Notes: generated by a model from the sequence alone, not told the origin. 64,000 bases of DNA from Desulfovibrio desulfuricans (GCF_024460775.1 NZ_JANFYZ010000009.1:33715-97714); one strand, 5' to 3'; counted from the first letter of the stretch, positions 19,192 to 28,862 are shown. Made by a program: numbers and translations.

Positions 19192-19642
19192 GCGATAGCT
19201 CCATAGATGAGTACCCGGAGATCCAAAGAAACCCCGTCTGGCAGAAGGATATCTACAGCTTGCCAAATGTCAAAGACTACTAATCCTGTTATGGCAGGCG
19301 GAATCATGAATGGCATGCGTGGGCCAATGCCCTGCGCACTTGCCATCCATCAATATAGAACGTAGAGAAAAGGCTTCCCCCGCGTTGCAGACCTTCGGCT
19401 TGCCCGATGGGTTTGAACAGTGTCGGCGGCCTGCGGCCTGCCGAGAGCGCGAGTTTTTTCCAAACTGCCATGCCGCCCGACCCCGCATCACTACGGGCAT
19501 CGGTTCGGCATGGTCGGCTATTGGGCGACTCGCCAATGCGCGGGAAAACAGGGGGTGGATTGAGCATGCCCCGCCTGTCTTCACGGATTTGACCGGCGGC
19601 AACGCCGCAAGAGCTTCATCGAGCTTTACGAGGTAGAACGTC
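19192..19642. other. 451-base intergenic region with inverted repeats
   Basis: No convincing gene: the short open frames have no ribosome binding sites or family resemblance. It must carry the divergent promoters of the membrane protein and of the large dehydrogenase. Visible structure: CCATGCCG at 19468-19475 pairs with CGGCATGG at 19506-19513, and a compact GGCC-TGC-GGCC hairpin lies just left of it after 19420. Either could be a leader structure of the dehydrogenase mRNA or a regulator site. Confidence 0.4.
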
Positions 19643-22600
19643 ATGCCCCACAAGGGTCCGCATATCTCCATTTCTCCCGACTATGTGGTGAACAGGATTC
19701 TGCGCATCAATATTGATGACTTTGCAGAATGGCCCGAATCTGTGCGCAACCTGGCCATCGCCATAGCCGAAGAACTTTTTCTGGTGGCCTACAACCCCTT
19801 TATCAATGCGGAAACCGTGCGCACCAGCGTGCGCGAAAGCTATGACAAGGAATCGGTCTCCCTGGCGCACTATTACGCCACGGCCATCAGCGAAGGCCTG
19901 ACCATGTTCTGGTCGGCCCACGAGGCCGAAACCGCCTTCCGCGCCAAACTGGTGGACGCCCTGCACGGCGTTTTGCCCGATGAATGCATTCTGACCAATC
20001 CCGCCGCCATGGTGGAATCGGCAACAGACGCCACTGACTTGCGCATGGAACTGCCCCTGCTGGTGGTTGAGCCAGACAATACCGAGCAGGTGGCCGAGCT
20101 TGTAAAGCTCGCCAACGACATGAAGTTTGCGCTCATTCCGCGTGGCGGCGGCTCCGGTATGACCGGCGGCGCTGTACCCGCGCGCAAGCGCACGGTTATT
20201 GTCAGCCTCACCCGGCTGACGCGCATCGGGCCTGTTGACCTTGAAGCCATGACAGTCACCTGTCAGGCCGGGGCCATCACCCAGGCCGTCATCAACGCCG
20301 TGGATGCCGAGGGCGCACTGTTTTCCGTTGACCCGGCTTCCAAGCAGGCATCGACCATCGGCGGCAACATTTCTGAAAACGCGGGCGGCCCCAGCGCCTT
20401 TGAGTACGGCACCACGCTGGACAACCTGCTGTGGTGGCGCATGGTCACGCCCACGGGTGAAATCATCACCGTTGAGCGTGAAAACCACCCCCGCCACAAG
20501 ATCCTGCCCGAAGAAACCGCCGTCTTTGTGGTCAAGGACGTGAGCGGCGGCGTGCGCAACGTGGTACACCTGCGCGGCGACGAAATACGCCTGCCGGGCC
20601 TTGGCAAGGACGTGACCAACAAGGTTTTGGGCGGCCTGCCGGGCATGCAGAAAGAAGGCGTGGACGGTATCATTACCGAAGCCTGCTTTATCGTTCACCC
20701 CAAGCCCAAGTACAGCCGCGTCATGGTGCTTGAATTCTTTGGGCGCTCCATGCACCCCGCCGCCGTGGTGGTACGAGAATTGGTGGCCCTGCGCAACCGC
20801 ATCCGGCAGGAAGGCGACTACGCCCACCTGTCGGCCATGGAAGAGTTCAACGCCAAGTACGTGCAGGCCATTGAATACAAGCGCAAGTCCGAGAAATACG
20901 AGGGCTCGCCCATTTCGGTCATCATCCTGCAGGTGGATGGCGACGATCCCTACCTGCTCGACAAGTGCGTGGGCGACATCGTGAGCGTTGTGGAACAGCA
21001 GGACAACGTGGACATCATCGTTGCCGCTGATGAAAAGGAAGGCGAGCGCTTCTGGGAAGACCGCCACAGGCTCTCGGCCATCGCCAAGCGCACCTCCGGC
21101 TTCAAGATGAACGAGGACGTGGTCATCCCCATGGACCGCATCCCCGACTTTGCGCTGTTCCTCGAGCAGATCAACCTGGAATGCACGGCGGCCTCCTACC
21201 GTTACGCCTTGCAGGAAGTGGGTCGTCTGCCGGGCTTCCCCATGGAAGATAAAGACTTTAACCGCGAGTTTTCGCAGGCCTCCAAGGCTGCCTCGGGCGA
21301 TGTTGCCGCCACCGAAATTTCGGATATGGAACTGGCCGCCCGCGCAGAAGACTTTCTTGCCAAGCTCAAGGAAAAATACCCCCATCTTGCCAAAAAGATC
21401 GACAAGATCAGGGAATACATGGATGCCAGCCGCATTGTGGTTGCCAGCCATATGCACGCGGGCGACGGCAACTGTCATGTGAACATCCCCGTGAACTCCA
21501 ACGATGCTCACATGCTTGAAGAAGCGGAAGAAACCGCAGCCCGCATCATGGCCGAGTGCCAGGAAATGGGCGGCGAGGTTTCGGGCGAGCACGGCATCGG
21601 CATCACCAAGATCGCCTTTTTCGGCAAAGACAAGATGGACGCCCTGCGCGCTTTCAAAGAGCGCGTGGATCCCCGCGATGTGATGAACCCGGCCAAGCTG
21701 GTTTTCCGCGAGCTGCCGGTGCGCCCCTTTACCTTCTCGTTCAACCGCCTGATCCGCGATATTCGTGAAAGCGGCCTGCCCGACAAGGAAAAGCTCATCA
21801 GCCTGCTCACCTCCATTCAGGTCTGCACGCGTTGCGGCAAGTGCAAGCAGGTCTGTTCCATGTGCTATCCCGAGCGCTCCATGCAGTACCACCCCCGCAA
21901 CAAGAACATGGTGCTGGGCATGCTGCTGGAGGCTGTATACTACAGCCAGGTCAACAAGGGCCGCATTGAGGAAAGCCTGCACAAGGCCCTGCGCGATATT
22001 GTGGAGCATTGCACCGCCTGTGGCCGCTGCATGGCCAACTGCCCGGTCAAGATTCCCTCGGGTGAGGTGGCCCTCACCCTGCGCGCCCTGCTGGAACACG
22101 AAGGCGCTGGCGGGCACCCCATCAAGGGGCATGCCCTTGAATGGCTCTCGCGCGATATACAGCACCGTGTGCCCAAGGCGGCCAAAATGGCCTCCCTTGG
22201 ACAAAAGATGCAGAACAAGTTTCTCGGTTTCGTGCCAGATATGTGGAAACGCCGCCTGAAGAGCCCGCTCTTTTCCGGGCGCGGCCCCAAGATGGGCTAC
22301 ACGAATCTGTATGAAACCCTCAAGCTGCACAGGGGTTCCATTTTTGCGCCTGCCGAGCCAACGCCGGGCATGCCCTGCGTCTTGTACTTCCCCGGTTGCG
22401 GCGGCGCGCTGTTCTATGACCGCATCGGTGTTTCTTCCATCATGCTGCTGCTCAAGGCCGGCTTTGCCGTAGCCGTGCCGCCCCGGCACATGTGCTGCGG
22501 CTTCCCCTTGCTGGCTGCGGGCATGGATACGGCCTTTGAAGACAACATGGCCCAGAACCGGCAGTATCTGGCCTCCATGCTGCGCAATCTTGCCAAGCAG

Positions 22601-23194
22601 GGCTTTGACTGCAAGCATCTGGTCACAGCCTGCGGCTCGTGCCGTGACGGCCTTGAGCGCCTGCACATGGAAACGCAGTTCCCGCAGTTGACCCTGCGTG
22701 ATGTGGGGCAGCTTACCCTGCCCCTGCTGGACAAGGACAAGCTCAAGGCTCCCCTACCGGAAGGCTCCAAGGTTCTGTACCACGGCGCGTGCCACTGCGA
22801 ATGGGCCGATGTGCACAAGATCAAGGGACAAAAACAGATTATCAAGGCGCTGGGCGACTTCAGCGGCGCCAAGATTACGCTCAACCCTGGCTGCTGCGGC
22901 GAATCGGGCATGGGCGCCATGACCTCGCCCGATATCTACAACCTGCTGCGTTCGCGCAAGCAGTTGCGCCTTGGTGAGGCTTTTGAGCAGGGCAACGACG
23001 GCCCCGTAATTGTGGGCTGCCCCTCGTGCAAGATCGGTATTGGCCGCTGCCTCATCAACATGCGCGACAAACGCCCTGTCATGCACGTGGTTGAATGGCT
23101 GGCCGGGCAGGTGGACGGCGAAGACCGCCGCCAGACCTTCCGCAAAAAAGTCAACGATGTGCGCGGCGAAGTGCGCGTTATTGACGTAAAATAA
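19643..23194 (+). CDS. FAD-linked oxidoreductase with Fe-S and two CCG domains (D-lactate dehydrogenase-like)
   Basis: A 1183-residue fusion. The FAD-binding PCMH domain has PRGGGSGMTGG near 166-176. The FAD-oxidase C-terminal domain shows HMHAGDGNCH and SGEHGIG. Two 4Fe-4S motifs follow, CTRCGKCKQVC (about 727) and CTACGRCMANCP (about 790), and then two cysteine-rich CCG domains (PGCGG/CCGFPL about 916-950; GACH/PGCCGESG about 1046-1090). This layout matches the D-lactate or 2-hydroxyacid dehydrogenases that feed electrons to the membrane pool in sulfate reducers; the substrate is inferred, not shown. The start is supported by GAGGT 9 bases upstream. The gene stands alone. Confidence 0.9.
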   Translation: MPHKGPHISISPDYVVNRILRINIDDFAEWPESVRNLAIAIAEELFLVAYNPFINAETVRTSVRESYDKESVSLAHYYATAISEGLTMFWSAHEAETAFRAKLVDALHGVLPDECILTNPAAMVESATDATDLRMELPLLVVEPDNTEQVAELVKLANDMKFALIPRGGGSGMTGGAVPARKRTVIVSLTRLTRIGPVDLEAMTVTCQAGAITQAVINAVDAEGALFSVDPASKQASTIGGNISENAGGPSAFEYGTTLDNLLWWRMVTPTGEIITVERENHPRHKILPEETAVFVVKDVSGGVRNVVHLRGDEIRLPGLGKDVTNKVLGGLPGMQKEGVDGIITEACFIVHPKPKYSRVMVLEFFGRSMHPAAVVVRELVALRNRIRQEGDYAHLSAMEEFNAKYVQAIEYKRKSEKYEGSPISVIILQVDGDDPYLLDKCVGDIVSVVEQQDNVDIIVAADEKEGERFWEDRHRLSAIAKRTSGFKMNEDVVIPMDRIPDFALFLEQINLECTAASYRYALQEVGRLPGFPMEDKDFNREFSQASKAASGDVAATEISDMELAARAEDFLAKLKEKYPHLAKKIDKIREYMDASRIVVASHMHAGDGNCHVNIPVNSNDAHMLEEAEETAARIMAECQEMGGEVSGEHGIGITKIAFFGKDKMDALRAFKERVDPRDVMNPAKLVFRELPVRPFTFSFNRLIRDIRESGLPDKEKLISLLTSIQVCTRCGKCKQVCSMCYPERSMQYHPRNKNMVLGMLLEAVYYSQVNKGRIEESLHKALRDIVEHCTACGRCMANCPVKIPSGEVALTLRALLEHEGAGGHPIKGHALEWLSRDIQHRVPKAAKMASLGQKMQNKFLGFVPDMWKRRLKSPLFSGRGPKMGYTNLYETLKLHRGSIFAPAEPTPGMPCVLYFPGCGGALFYDRIGVSSIMLLLKAGFAVAVPPRHMCCGFPLLAAGMDTAFEDNMAQNRQYLASMLRNLAKQGFDCKHLVTACGSCRDGLERLHMETQFPQLTLRDVGQLTLPLLDKDKLKAPLPEGSKVLYHGACHCEWADVHKIKGQKQIIKALGDFSGAKITLNPGCCGESGMGAMTSPDIYNLLRSRKQLRLGEAFEQGNDGPVIVGCPSCKIGIGRCLINMRDKRPVMHVVEWLAGQVDGEDRRQTFRKKVNDVRGEVRVIDVK

Positions 23195-23329
23195 CAGCCT
23201 TATCATAAGGCGGCCTGCACATGCAGGCTCGGCCTCTTGCCTCTGGCGAGGCCAGCATACATTCCCAAAATACAGCGCGGGGGGTTCCGGATACGGGGCC
23301 TCCCGCGCAAACACAAGGTCTGTCAGCAT

Positions 23330-25474
23330 ATGGCGCACCCTGCCGATTCCTGCCCCGCACACAGAGGGAAATCCCCGGCCCATGAGCTTCAGGCGCATCA
23401 TTTCACCTTGCCTGCCCCCGGCTGGTGCTGGTGGGTGGCGCTGGTGGCGCTGCTGCTGCCCTTTGCCTATGCCTTTGGCTTTCTGTTTCCGCGCGGGGAT
23501 GACTTTGATGAAGTCACCAGAGCCATGTTCCCCTTTGATCTGCCCGGTGGGCTGTATGAAGTTGCCCGCGAATGGCTGACCTGGAGCGGACGCTACACCT
23601 ACCACTTTCTGGCGGTTTTTCTTGGCAAGGCCGGGGAAATCCGCCCCCTTTACGGGCTTGTTTGCGCGGGCGTTGCGGCGCAGTTCGGCCTTGGCCTGTT
23701 CGGCCTTGCGCGGGTGGTAAGCGTCCAGCGCGGCGCGGCCGCTTTTTGCGGGTTGCTGGGCGTGCTTGTGGTGCTCGCTGGTCATCAGAGCCTGCCCAAC
23801 TTCTACCTGCTGACAGATGCGCTCACCATGGGCCTTTTGCAGGCCATGACCCTTGTCTTTCTGTGGATGCTCTGCCGTCTGTGGGCCGCTCCGACAACCG
23901 AGGCCAGCAAGGCGCGGCGTCAGGCCATCATTGTGGGTGTACTGACCGTGGGTGTGTTTGAACATTCGGCGCTGGCGGCTTTGGCGGCATGCACGGTTGC
24001 TGTGCTGTTGGCCCTTGCGGATCGCTTTGCAAGCAGGGAGACGGGACCCGATGTCACGCAAAGCGCCCGCACCCGCCTGCGCCATATGGGCGTTCTGTGG
24101 CTATGGGTTTTCGGAGCTTTGCTGTTTTCCTTTCTTGCTCCGGGCAATCAGGTGCGCAGGGCTGCCCGCCATATTGGCACAGACGTACAGCTGCGCCAGC
24201 TTGCCGCAGCTTTTGACGAATGGCGGCAGGTGGCCTTTTGGTTTTTTGACGGCCTGTGGCCGTGGGCTGTTCTCCTGCTGGTGCTTGTGTTGCGGGGCAT
24301 GCGCGGGCAATGCTCCATCGTGAGCAAGGGGACTGCGCGTTCCGGCTTGCTGATGGCAGTTTTGGCCATAGCTGCGTATCTGGGACTGTCAGCCCTGCTT
24401 ACCGTGCTGCATGCCCTCAGCGATGTGACCATCAGCTCCACTGGCAAATTGCCAGCAGGCCTGACAATTTTTTCAGCCTATGCCTGCGGCTTTGCCCTCT
24501 GGGGCTTGCTGAACGCCTTTCCTGCGGTGGAACGCTCCTTGGCGCGGCTACCTCAGCGGGCACTCATGGTTGCGCTGCTCATTCCTCTGCTGCTTATGCT
24601 TGCCAGCAGCTCCAATTGGCGCAACACCACAGCCAATGCCGCCAACGGCGGCATGCTCCACCTTGGGCTGCAATTGCAGGAACGCTACGATACATTGCAG
24701 GTCATGGGCGATACCGCCCAGCCAAAGGATGCGCCGCCGCGCTTCGGCCTGCTTGGCGAAATATACCGGCCCGGCGCGCGCAAGCGAGCCATAGACAAGA
24801 ATTTGCCCCTGCCTGTGGTGCAGCGCAGTATTCCGGCGACGGTCTTTCCTGTGCAAATGGGTGAGGCTTTGCCCGCGCAACCAGAAACATGGCCCAACCT
24901 CTGGGCAGCCTGGATGCTGGGCCTTGGCGGCGTATACAGCGCGCCGCCCGCGGCCTCCGCAGCGGTGACGGCGCTGGAAGCGCCTGCGGGCATGGCCGCG
25001 CAAAAGCCCGTAACGCTCGGCTTGCCGCAGGCCTTGCATGATGCGGGAATTGACGCTGCGTGGCTGGTGCGCGCCAATGGCGCTCCGACAAACGCGCAGC
25101 CCACGGCAGCTACCACCACTTTCAGCGATCTGTGGCTGGTGCTTCACGGGCAGGATATTTCAAAGATTGAACGCATTGCGGTTTTGCGGCTCAATAAAAC
25201 TGACTGGCGCAGGCTTATGCCCGTATTTCTGCAACGGTTTGCGGCATCCCATATTCTGGAACGACAGATAGTTGCAAACAGCACCGCCGGAGGCACCGTC
25301 TACCAGCAAATACTGACTGCGCTGGCAGGCGAACAAATCCACTTCACGGCTGAAGGCTGGAAAGTCGGCGAATATCTGGCAGTGCCCGTGAGTCAGGCAG
25401 TCAATGCCCCGCTGGGCCTTTTTGTGAGCCTGAACAATGGCCCCATGCTCCGGCTTGACTTGTCAAAACCCTGA
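23330..25474 (+). CDS. DUF6056-like polytopic membrane protein
   Basis: A 714-residue protein with about ten hydrophobic helices in its first 400 residues and a soluble C-terminal region. The motif RGDDFDE after the first helix and the segment WSGRYTYHF are typical of the DUF6056/glucosyltransferase-like (GT-C-like) membrane proteins that precede or assist glycan assembly. The catalytic acidic pair DD after the first helix supports a GT-C-type fold, which is inference. The start is uncertain: ATG 23330 has AAGGT about 11 bases upstream, while the frame is open from 23237. It stands alone on the plus strand; a short hairpin ACCAGC/GCTGGT lies at 25474-25489, overlapping the stop. Confidence 0.65.
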   Translation: MAHPADSCPAHRGKSPAHELQAHHFTLPAPGWCWWVALVALLLPFAYAFGFLFPRGDDFDEVTRAMFPFDLPGGLYEVAREWLTWSGRYTYHFLAVFLGKAGEIRPLYGLVCAGVAAQFGLGLFGLARVVSVQRGAAAFCGLLGVLVVLAGHQSLPNFYLLTDALTMGLLQAMTLVFLWMLCRLWAAPTTEASKARRQAIIVGVLTVGVFEHSALAALAACTVAVLLALADRFASRETGPDVTQSARTRLRHMGVLWLWVFGALLFSFLAPGNQVRRAARHIGTDVQLRQLAAAFDEWRQVAFWFFDGLWPWAVLLLVLVLRGMRGQCSIVSKGTARSGLLMAVLAIAAYLGLSALLTVLHALSDVTISSTGKLPAGLTIFSAYACGFALWGLLNAFPAVERSLARLPQRALMVALLIPLLLMLASSSNWRNTTANAANGGMLHLGLQLQERYDTLQVMGDTAQPKDAPPRFGLLGEIYRPGARKRAIDKNLPLPVVQRSIPATVFPVQMGEALPAQPETWPNLWAAWMLGLGGVYSAPPAASAAVTALEAPAGMAAQKPVTLGLPQALHDAGIDAAWLVRANGAPTNAQPTAATTTFSDLWLVLHGQDISKIERIAVLRLNKTDWRRLMPVFLQRFAASHILERQIVANSTAGGTVYQQILTALAGEQIHFTAEGWKVGEYLAVPVSQAVNAPLGLFVSLNNGPMLRLDLSKP

Positions 25475-25537
25475 CCAGCCTGAGCTGGTTGACGAGTTTG
25501 GGCTGGCGTGGCTGGCGGTCAGATTGCATCGGCTTGA

Positions 25538-26152
25538 TCAGGCGTAGTTTGCCCAAGGCACGGCCTGCAAGACCGTGGTGACACCGCGAAAGAAAGCCTG
25601 TGTTTCTTCCGCAGTAATGTGTTCCGGCAGGGAATAGCGCTCCCTGTACCAGGGTAATGTGAGCCGCAAGGCAGCCTGCATGGTAGCCTGACGCGGATGC
25701 AGCACATCAGCAGGCCGGGTCTGGGTGGCGTCCTCGCCCGCACTGCATGGCTGGCCGAAAACAACATAGCGCCTGCACGCCATCGGGCGCACAGGATAAG
25801 CGCCGCAGCATTTCTCCAGCAGGAAAGGGCAGGCGTCCCCAAGAGTTGCCCGCTCTCCGTGGAACAGCGCAAAGGTTGCTTTGAGAGCATCCCGCCTGGA
25901 GGGTGGAAGCTCCAGTTCTGCAAAAAGGCGCAAGGCCAGAATTTCCAGTGGAGTCGCCGGGATGGGCTGGATACAGCAATAGCAGCACCCCGGCCCGCAG
26001 GCTGGCGGCTCCCCCTGGAGCGCGATGGACTCCGCCACGCTGCAATCCACCAGGGCAAACGCGTCCAGCAGCAGACTCATGCCCGGCATGCGCTCAAACC
26101 GGTGACTCTGGTACCTCAAGCGCTGTGCGTTTTTTACCTGACAGGCAGCCAT
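25538..26152 (-). CDS. YkgJ-type cysteine-cluster protein
   Basis: A 204-residue protein of the YkgJ/UPF0153 type, with cysteines predicted to hold a metal or iron-sulfur cluster. Visible are CGPGCCYCC near residue 52, CPFLLEKCCGAYPVRPMACRRY near 108-128 (the C-x-x-Y-x-x-R-P-x-x-C core), and a further Cys in GQPC. No enzymatic role is established for the family. Start ATG 26152 has GGAG 6 bases upstream. It is downstream of the FMN-reductase gene on the same strand with an 80-base gap. Confidence 0.8.
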   Translation of the reverse strand: MAACQVKNAQRLRYQSHRFERMPGMSLLLDAFALVDCSVAESIALQGEPPACGPGCCYCCIQPIPATPLEILALRLFAELELPPSRRDALKATFALFHGERATLGDACPFLLEKCCGAYPVRPMACRRYVVFGQPCSAGEDATQTRPADVLHPRQATMQAALRLTLPWYRERYSLPEHITAEETQAFFRGVTTVLQAVPWANYA

Positions 26153-26233
26153 CTTCCACTCCGCATCAACGCGCAGCCCCGCAGAAAACCACTGCCGAGG
26201 CAGCGACCTTTCTACGGGGCTGGCAGATAGAGC

Positions 26234-26776
26234 CTACTTCAGCCGTAGCGTCCAGTCGGTCATGGCCTGCATGAGGGCCGTTGCCTGACTTGCAAGGCCT
26301 TCATCCTGCACATCGCCGTTATCAGCAAAGGCAGGCGTGAAAGCGTTGGAAAAAAGCTCAGGCTTGTTCAGCACGTGCAGATTCAGATACACGCATACCT
26401 GGCGCAGATGGTATTGCGCCCGCGATGTGCCCATGCCGCCGCCAGCGCCCACGATGCAGGCGGTTTTGCCTGTAAGGGGCGCGAGGTCGGGTTCGCGCGA
26501 GAGCCAGTCCAGCGAGTTTTTCAGCGCGGGAGCAAGAGAATAGTTGTATTCGGGGCAGGCCAGAACCAGCCCGTCCGCCGCGCTCACCTGATCAATGAGG
26601 CGCTGCACCACAGCGGGTTTTTCAATATCCGCATTGTAAAACGGCAAAGCGGAAATATCTGCAATTTCAAGGCTTACGTTCTGAGGAAGATGCGCTGCAC
26701 AGCACCGCAAAAGCCCGGTGTTGCGCGAAGCCTTGCGCAGACTGCCCGATATGCCGACAAAGGTAAGGTTGCCCAT
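26234..26776 (-). CDS. NAD(P)H-dependent FMN reductase
   Basis: A 180-residue flavodoxin-like fold protein of the NADPH-dependent FMN reductase/azoreductase-like family. GISGSLRKASRNTGLLR forms the phosphate-binding loop at the N-terminus, and the PEYNYSLAPALKNSLDWLSR region holds the family PEYN motif near residue 97. It would reduce free FMN or quinones in the cytoplasm. Length is normal. Start ATG 26776 has AAGGAG 5 bases upstream. It may form a unit with the YkgJ-like gene downstream. Confidence 0.88.
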   Translation of the reverse strand: MGNLTFVGISGSLRKASRNTGLLRCCAAHLPQNVSLEIADISALPFYNADIEKPAVVQRLIDQVSAADGLVLACPEYNYSLAPALKNSLDWLSREPDLAPLTGKTACIVGAGGGMGTSRAQYHLRQVCVYLNLHVLNKPELFSNAFTPAFADNGDVQDEGLASQATALMQAMTDWTLRLK

Positions 26777-26877
26777 AACTACTCCTTAAGGGTTGCATAG
26801 ACACGAGTAGTTTACTGTGTTTTTAGGCAAAAGCCCATATGCCAGTGCCGCCGAAATCCCGCAGGGAGGGACGTTTG

Positions 26878-27282
26878 TCAGGCTTTTGCCTTGTCCCTGG
26901 TTCTGCTCTCAAATTTATCTTTGTTCACAATCACGCGCTCGTGGGTGCCCTCGCCGATCAGCCCGGTTTCATCATAGGCAGCCACCTTGAAACTCAGGCC
27001 TTTGCCATTGGGGGAAACTGCGGTTACTTCCGCAGTAAAACGCACTTTCATACCCTGCGGCGTCGCTGCCACATGGCTGACGCTGATGCCGGTTCCTACA
27101 GTCGTCTGCCCGTCTTCCAGGCTTGGCTGCACCACATCCACGGCGGTGCCTTCCATCCAGGCCACCATCATGGCCGTGGAAAACACGCTGACCTTGCCGC
27201 TGCCCACCGTGCTTGCCAGCATGGCCTCGGTAACAGTGGTTTCTGACGTGCCGTTCATGCCGGGCGTAATCATATTGCTCAT
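26878..27282 (-). CDS. FlK-like (fluoroacetyl-CoA-type) thioesterase
   Basis: A 134-residue single hot-dog fold protein. The catalytic triad positions of the FlK family are visible: Thr and Glu eight residues apart in FSTAMMVAWMEGTA, and His in GISVSHVAATPQG. Family members hydrolyse acyl-CoA or small toxic thioesters; the substrate here is unknown. Start ATG 27282 (MSNMITPG) is preferred; an upstream ATG at 27318 is in frame but poorly supported. It appears monocistronic and lies divergent from the TRAP operon. Confidence 0.8.
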   Translation of the reverse strand: MSNMITPGMNGTSETTVTEAMLASTVGSGKVSVFSTAMMVAWMEGTAVDVVQPSLEDGQTTVGTGISVSHVAATPQGMKVRFTAEVTAVSPNGKGLSFKVAAYDETGLIGEGTHERVIVNKDKFESRTRDKAKA

Positions 27283-27713
27283 GCCTGCCTCGCTGGCTTT
27301 TACCATTGTGCATGCCATGCGCTCGCGGCAACTAGCATGCGTATTTTCATTCTTTGTGGATGATAAATGACTTGCTGCCCGCTTTCAACACGCTTGCCGC
27401 ACACCGTAACTATGCCGACCAAGCATGATGCTGCCGCTTAAAAAAATCTCGACCCCCAGGCATAAGTCTGGCATCATTACCAAAACTTTGCACGTGATCT
27501 TTTTTTACCGAGGGTACATTGCAGCGGCAACGCCCGGCCACAAGCCCCGCTGCAACACCTGCCGGCGTCCATCGGCCCACAAGGCTGCCTTAAGGATCTC
27601 GTTTTCAGGACAAAGCCGCCGCGCTCCAACCGGCGCGGCATTCTTGATCTTTGCCCGCAATTCTTTGCGAGCAAGGCCTTTTCGTTCACCTTTTTGATGA
27701 GGAGTCCGTTTTT
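27283..27713. other. 431-base intergenic region, thioesterase/TRAP operon
   Basis: No gene is visible. It carries the divergent promoters. A perfect 7-base hairpin GCCGCGC/GCGCGGC (27618-27639) sits about 75 bases before the dctP start and could be a leader structure. A TGGCAT ... TTTGC combination near 27470 has the wrong spacing for sigma-54. Confidence 0.4.
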
Positions 27714-28808
27714 ATGAAGGGCTTTTTGCGTTGGACATGGGGCGTTGTGTTCGTCTGCCTGCTGGCGGGCGGCGTGTTGACCGCATTGCCGCAACAGGCG
27801 GCGGCCTACAAGGCGGAGTACAAACTCAGCGTGGTGCCAGGCGCAACATCCGGGTGGGGCCTCACGGCGGCCCGCTTTGCGGAACTGGTGCATGAGCGCA
27901 CCAACGGGCGTATCAACATCAAGGTCTACCCCTCCAGCCAGTTGCTGGCAGGCAAGCAGACTTCCGAATTTCTCATGCTGCGCAACGGCGCAATTGACTT
28001 TGCCCTGGCATCGCCCATCAACTGGTCGCCGCAGATCAAGGAACTGAACCTCACGGCCCTGCCCTTTCTCATGGCTGTGCAGCCAGACCGCTACAAGGCC
28101 ATAGACGCCGTTACCTCCGGCAAGTCTGGTGCAATGCTGATCGCCGCCGTTGAAAGCAAGGGCGTCAAAATTCTCGGCTGGGGAGAAAACGGCTATCGCG
28201 AAATGACCACCAGCAAAGGCCCCATCACCAAACCTGAAGATATGCAGGGCCTGAAAATTCGCGTGGTGGGCAGCCCGATCTTTATTGATACGTTTCGCGC
28301 CCTGGGCGCAAACCCGGTCAACATGAACTGGGCCGAAGCCACCACGGGCTTTCAGCAAGGCGTTGTGGACGGGCAGGAAAATCCCACCAACGGCATCAAC
28401 ATTCCCTTGAAAATATGGGACTATCACAAATTTCTCTGCGATTGGCACTACGTCATTGACCCGCTGATGCTGGGCGCAAACCCCGGCGTTTGGAAGAGCT
28501 TTTCGCCTGAAGACCAGCAGATTCTGCTGGCCTGCGCCAAGGAAATGGAGCTGTACGGCAAGGCGCTCTCCCGCCTCGGCATGGATGACGGACAGTCCAA
28601 GGCCTACCTTGAAAAAATCGGCAAGCTCCCGGAAATTACCGATCCTTATGCCTGCCTTGAGCAACATGGCATGACGGTAACGCGCCTTACGCCGGAACAG
28701 ACAGCGCAGTTCTTCAAGGCCACACAGGCCGTGCGCGATGACTGGACGGCCAAGATCGGCCCCGATCTTGTCAAGGCGGCAGAACAGGACATGGCTGCTG
28801 CGAAATAG
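27714..28808 (+). CDS. dctP: TRAP transporter solute-binding protein DctP
   Basis: A 364-residue periplasmic binding protein with a signal peptide (basic MKGFLRW, hydrophobic core, cleavage near QQAAA-YK). The DctP fold is marked by RFAELVHERTNGRINIKVYPSSQL, the PFLM region, and the central GLKIRVVGSPIF segment with the conserved arginine that binds the substrate carboxylate. It delivers an organic acid to the DctQM permease. Start ATG 27714 has GAGGAG upstream at normal distance. It is the first gene of a three-gene operon. The carboxylate cannot be identified from sequence. Confidence 0.92.
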   Translation: MKGFLRWTWGVVFVCLLAGGVLTALPQQAAAYKAEYKLSVVPGATSGWGLTAARFAELVHERTNGRINIKVYPSSQLLAGKQTSEFLMLRNGAIDFALASPINWSPQIKELNLTALPFLMAVQPDRYKAIDAVTSGKSGAMLIAAVESKGVKILGWGENGYREMTTSKGPITKPEDMQGLKIRVVGSPIFIDTFRALGANPVNMNWAEATTGFQQGVVDGQENPTNGINIPLKIWDYHKFLCDWHYVIDPLMLGANPGVWKSFSPEDQQILLACAKEMELYGKALSRLGMDDGQSKAYLEKIGKLPEITDPYACLEQHGMTVTRLTPEQTAQFFKATQAVRDDWTAKIGPDLVKAAEQDMAAAK

Positions 28809-28817
28809 CATTACAAC

Positions 28818-28857
28818 AGCCCCCTTTTGCAGCCAGCGGCTCAGGAGGGGGCTTTTT
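28818..28857 (+). terminator. attenuator-like hairpin between dctP and dctQ
   Basis: AGCCCCC (28818-28824) pairs with GGGGGCT (28847-28853), followed by TTTTT. The dctQ ribosome binding site AGGAGG lies at the loop/right arm. Partial termination here would give more binding protein than permease. Confidence 0.55.
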
Positions 28858-28862
28858 CAGGG

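Noticed and set aside
19310..19636. 108-codon plus-strand frame in the gap before the dehydrogenase
   Set aside because: No ribosome binding site and no sensible domain; treated as intergenic.
19616..22666. 1000-codon minus-strand open frame opposite the FAD/Fe-S dehydrogenase
   Set aside because: A consequence of high-GC codon use; the opposite strand has all catalytic motifs.
27466..27495. Possible sigma-54 promoter (TGGCAT ... TTTGC) before the TRAP operon
   Set aside because: The distance between the GG and GC elements is about twice the required spacing.
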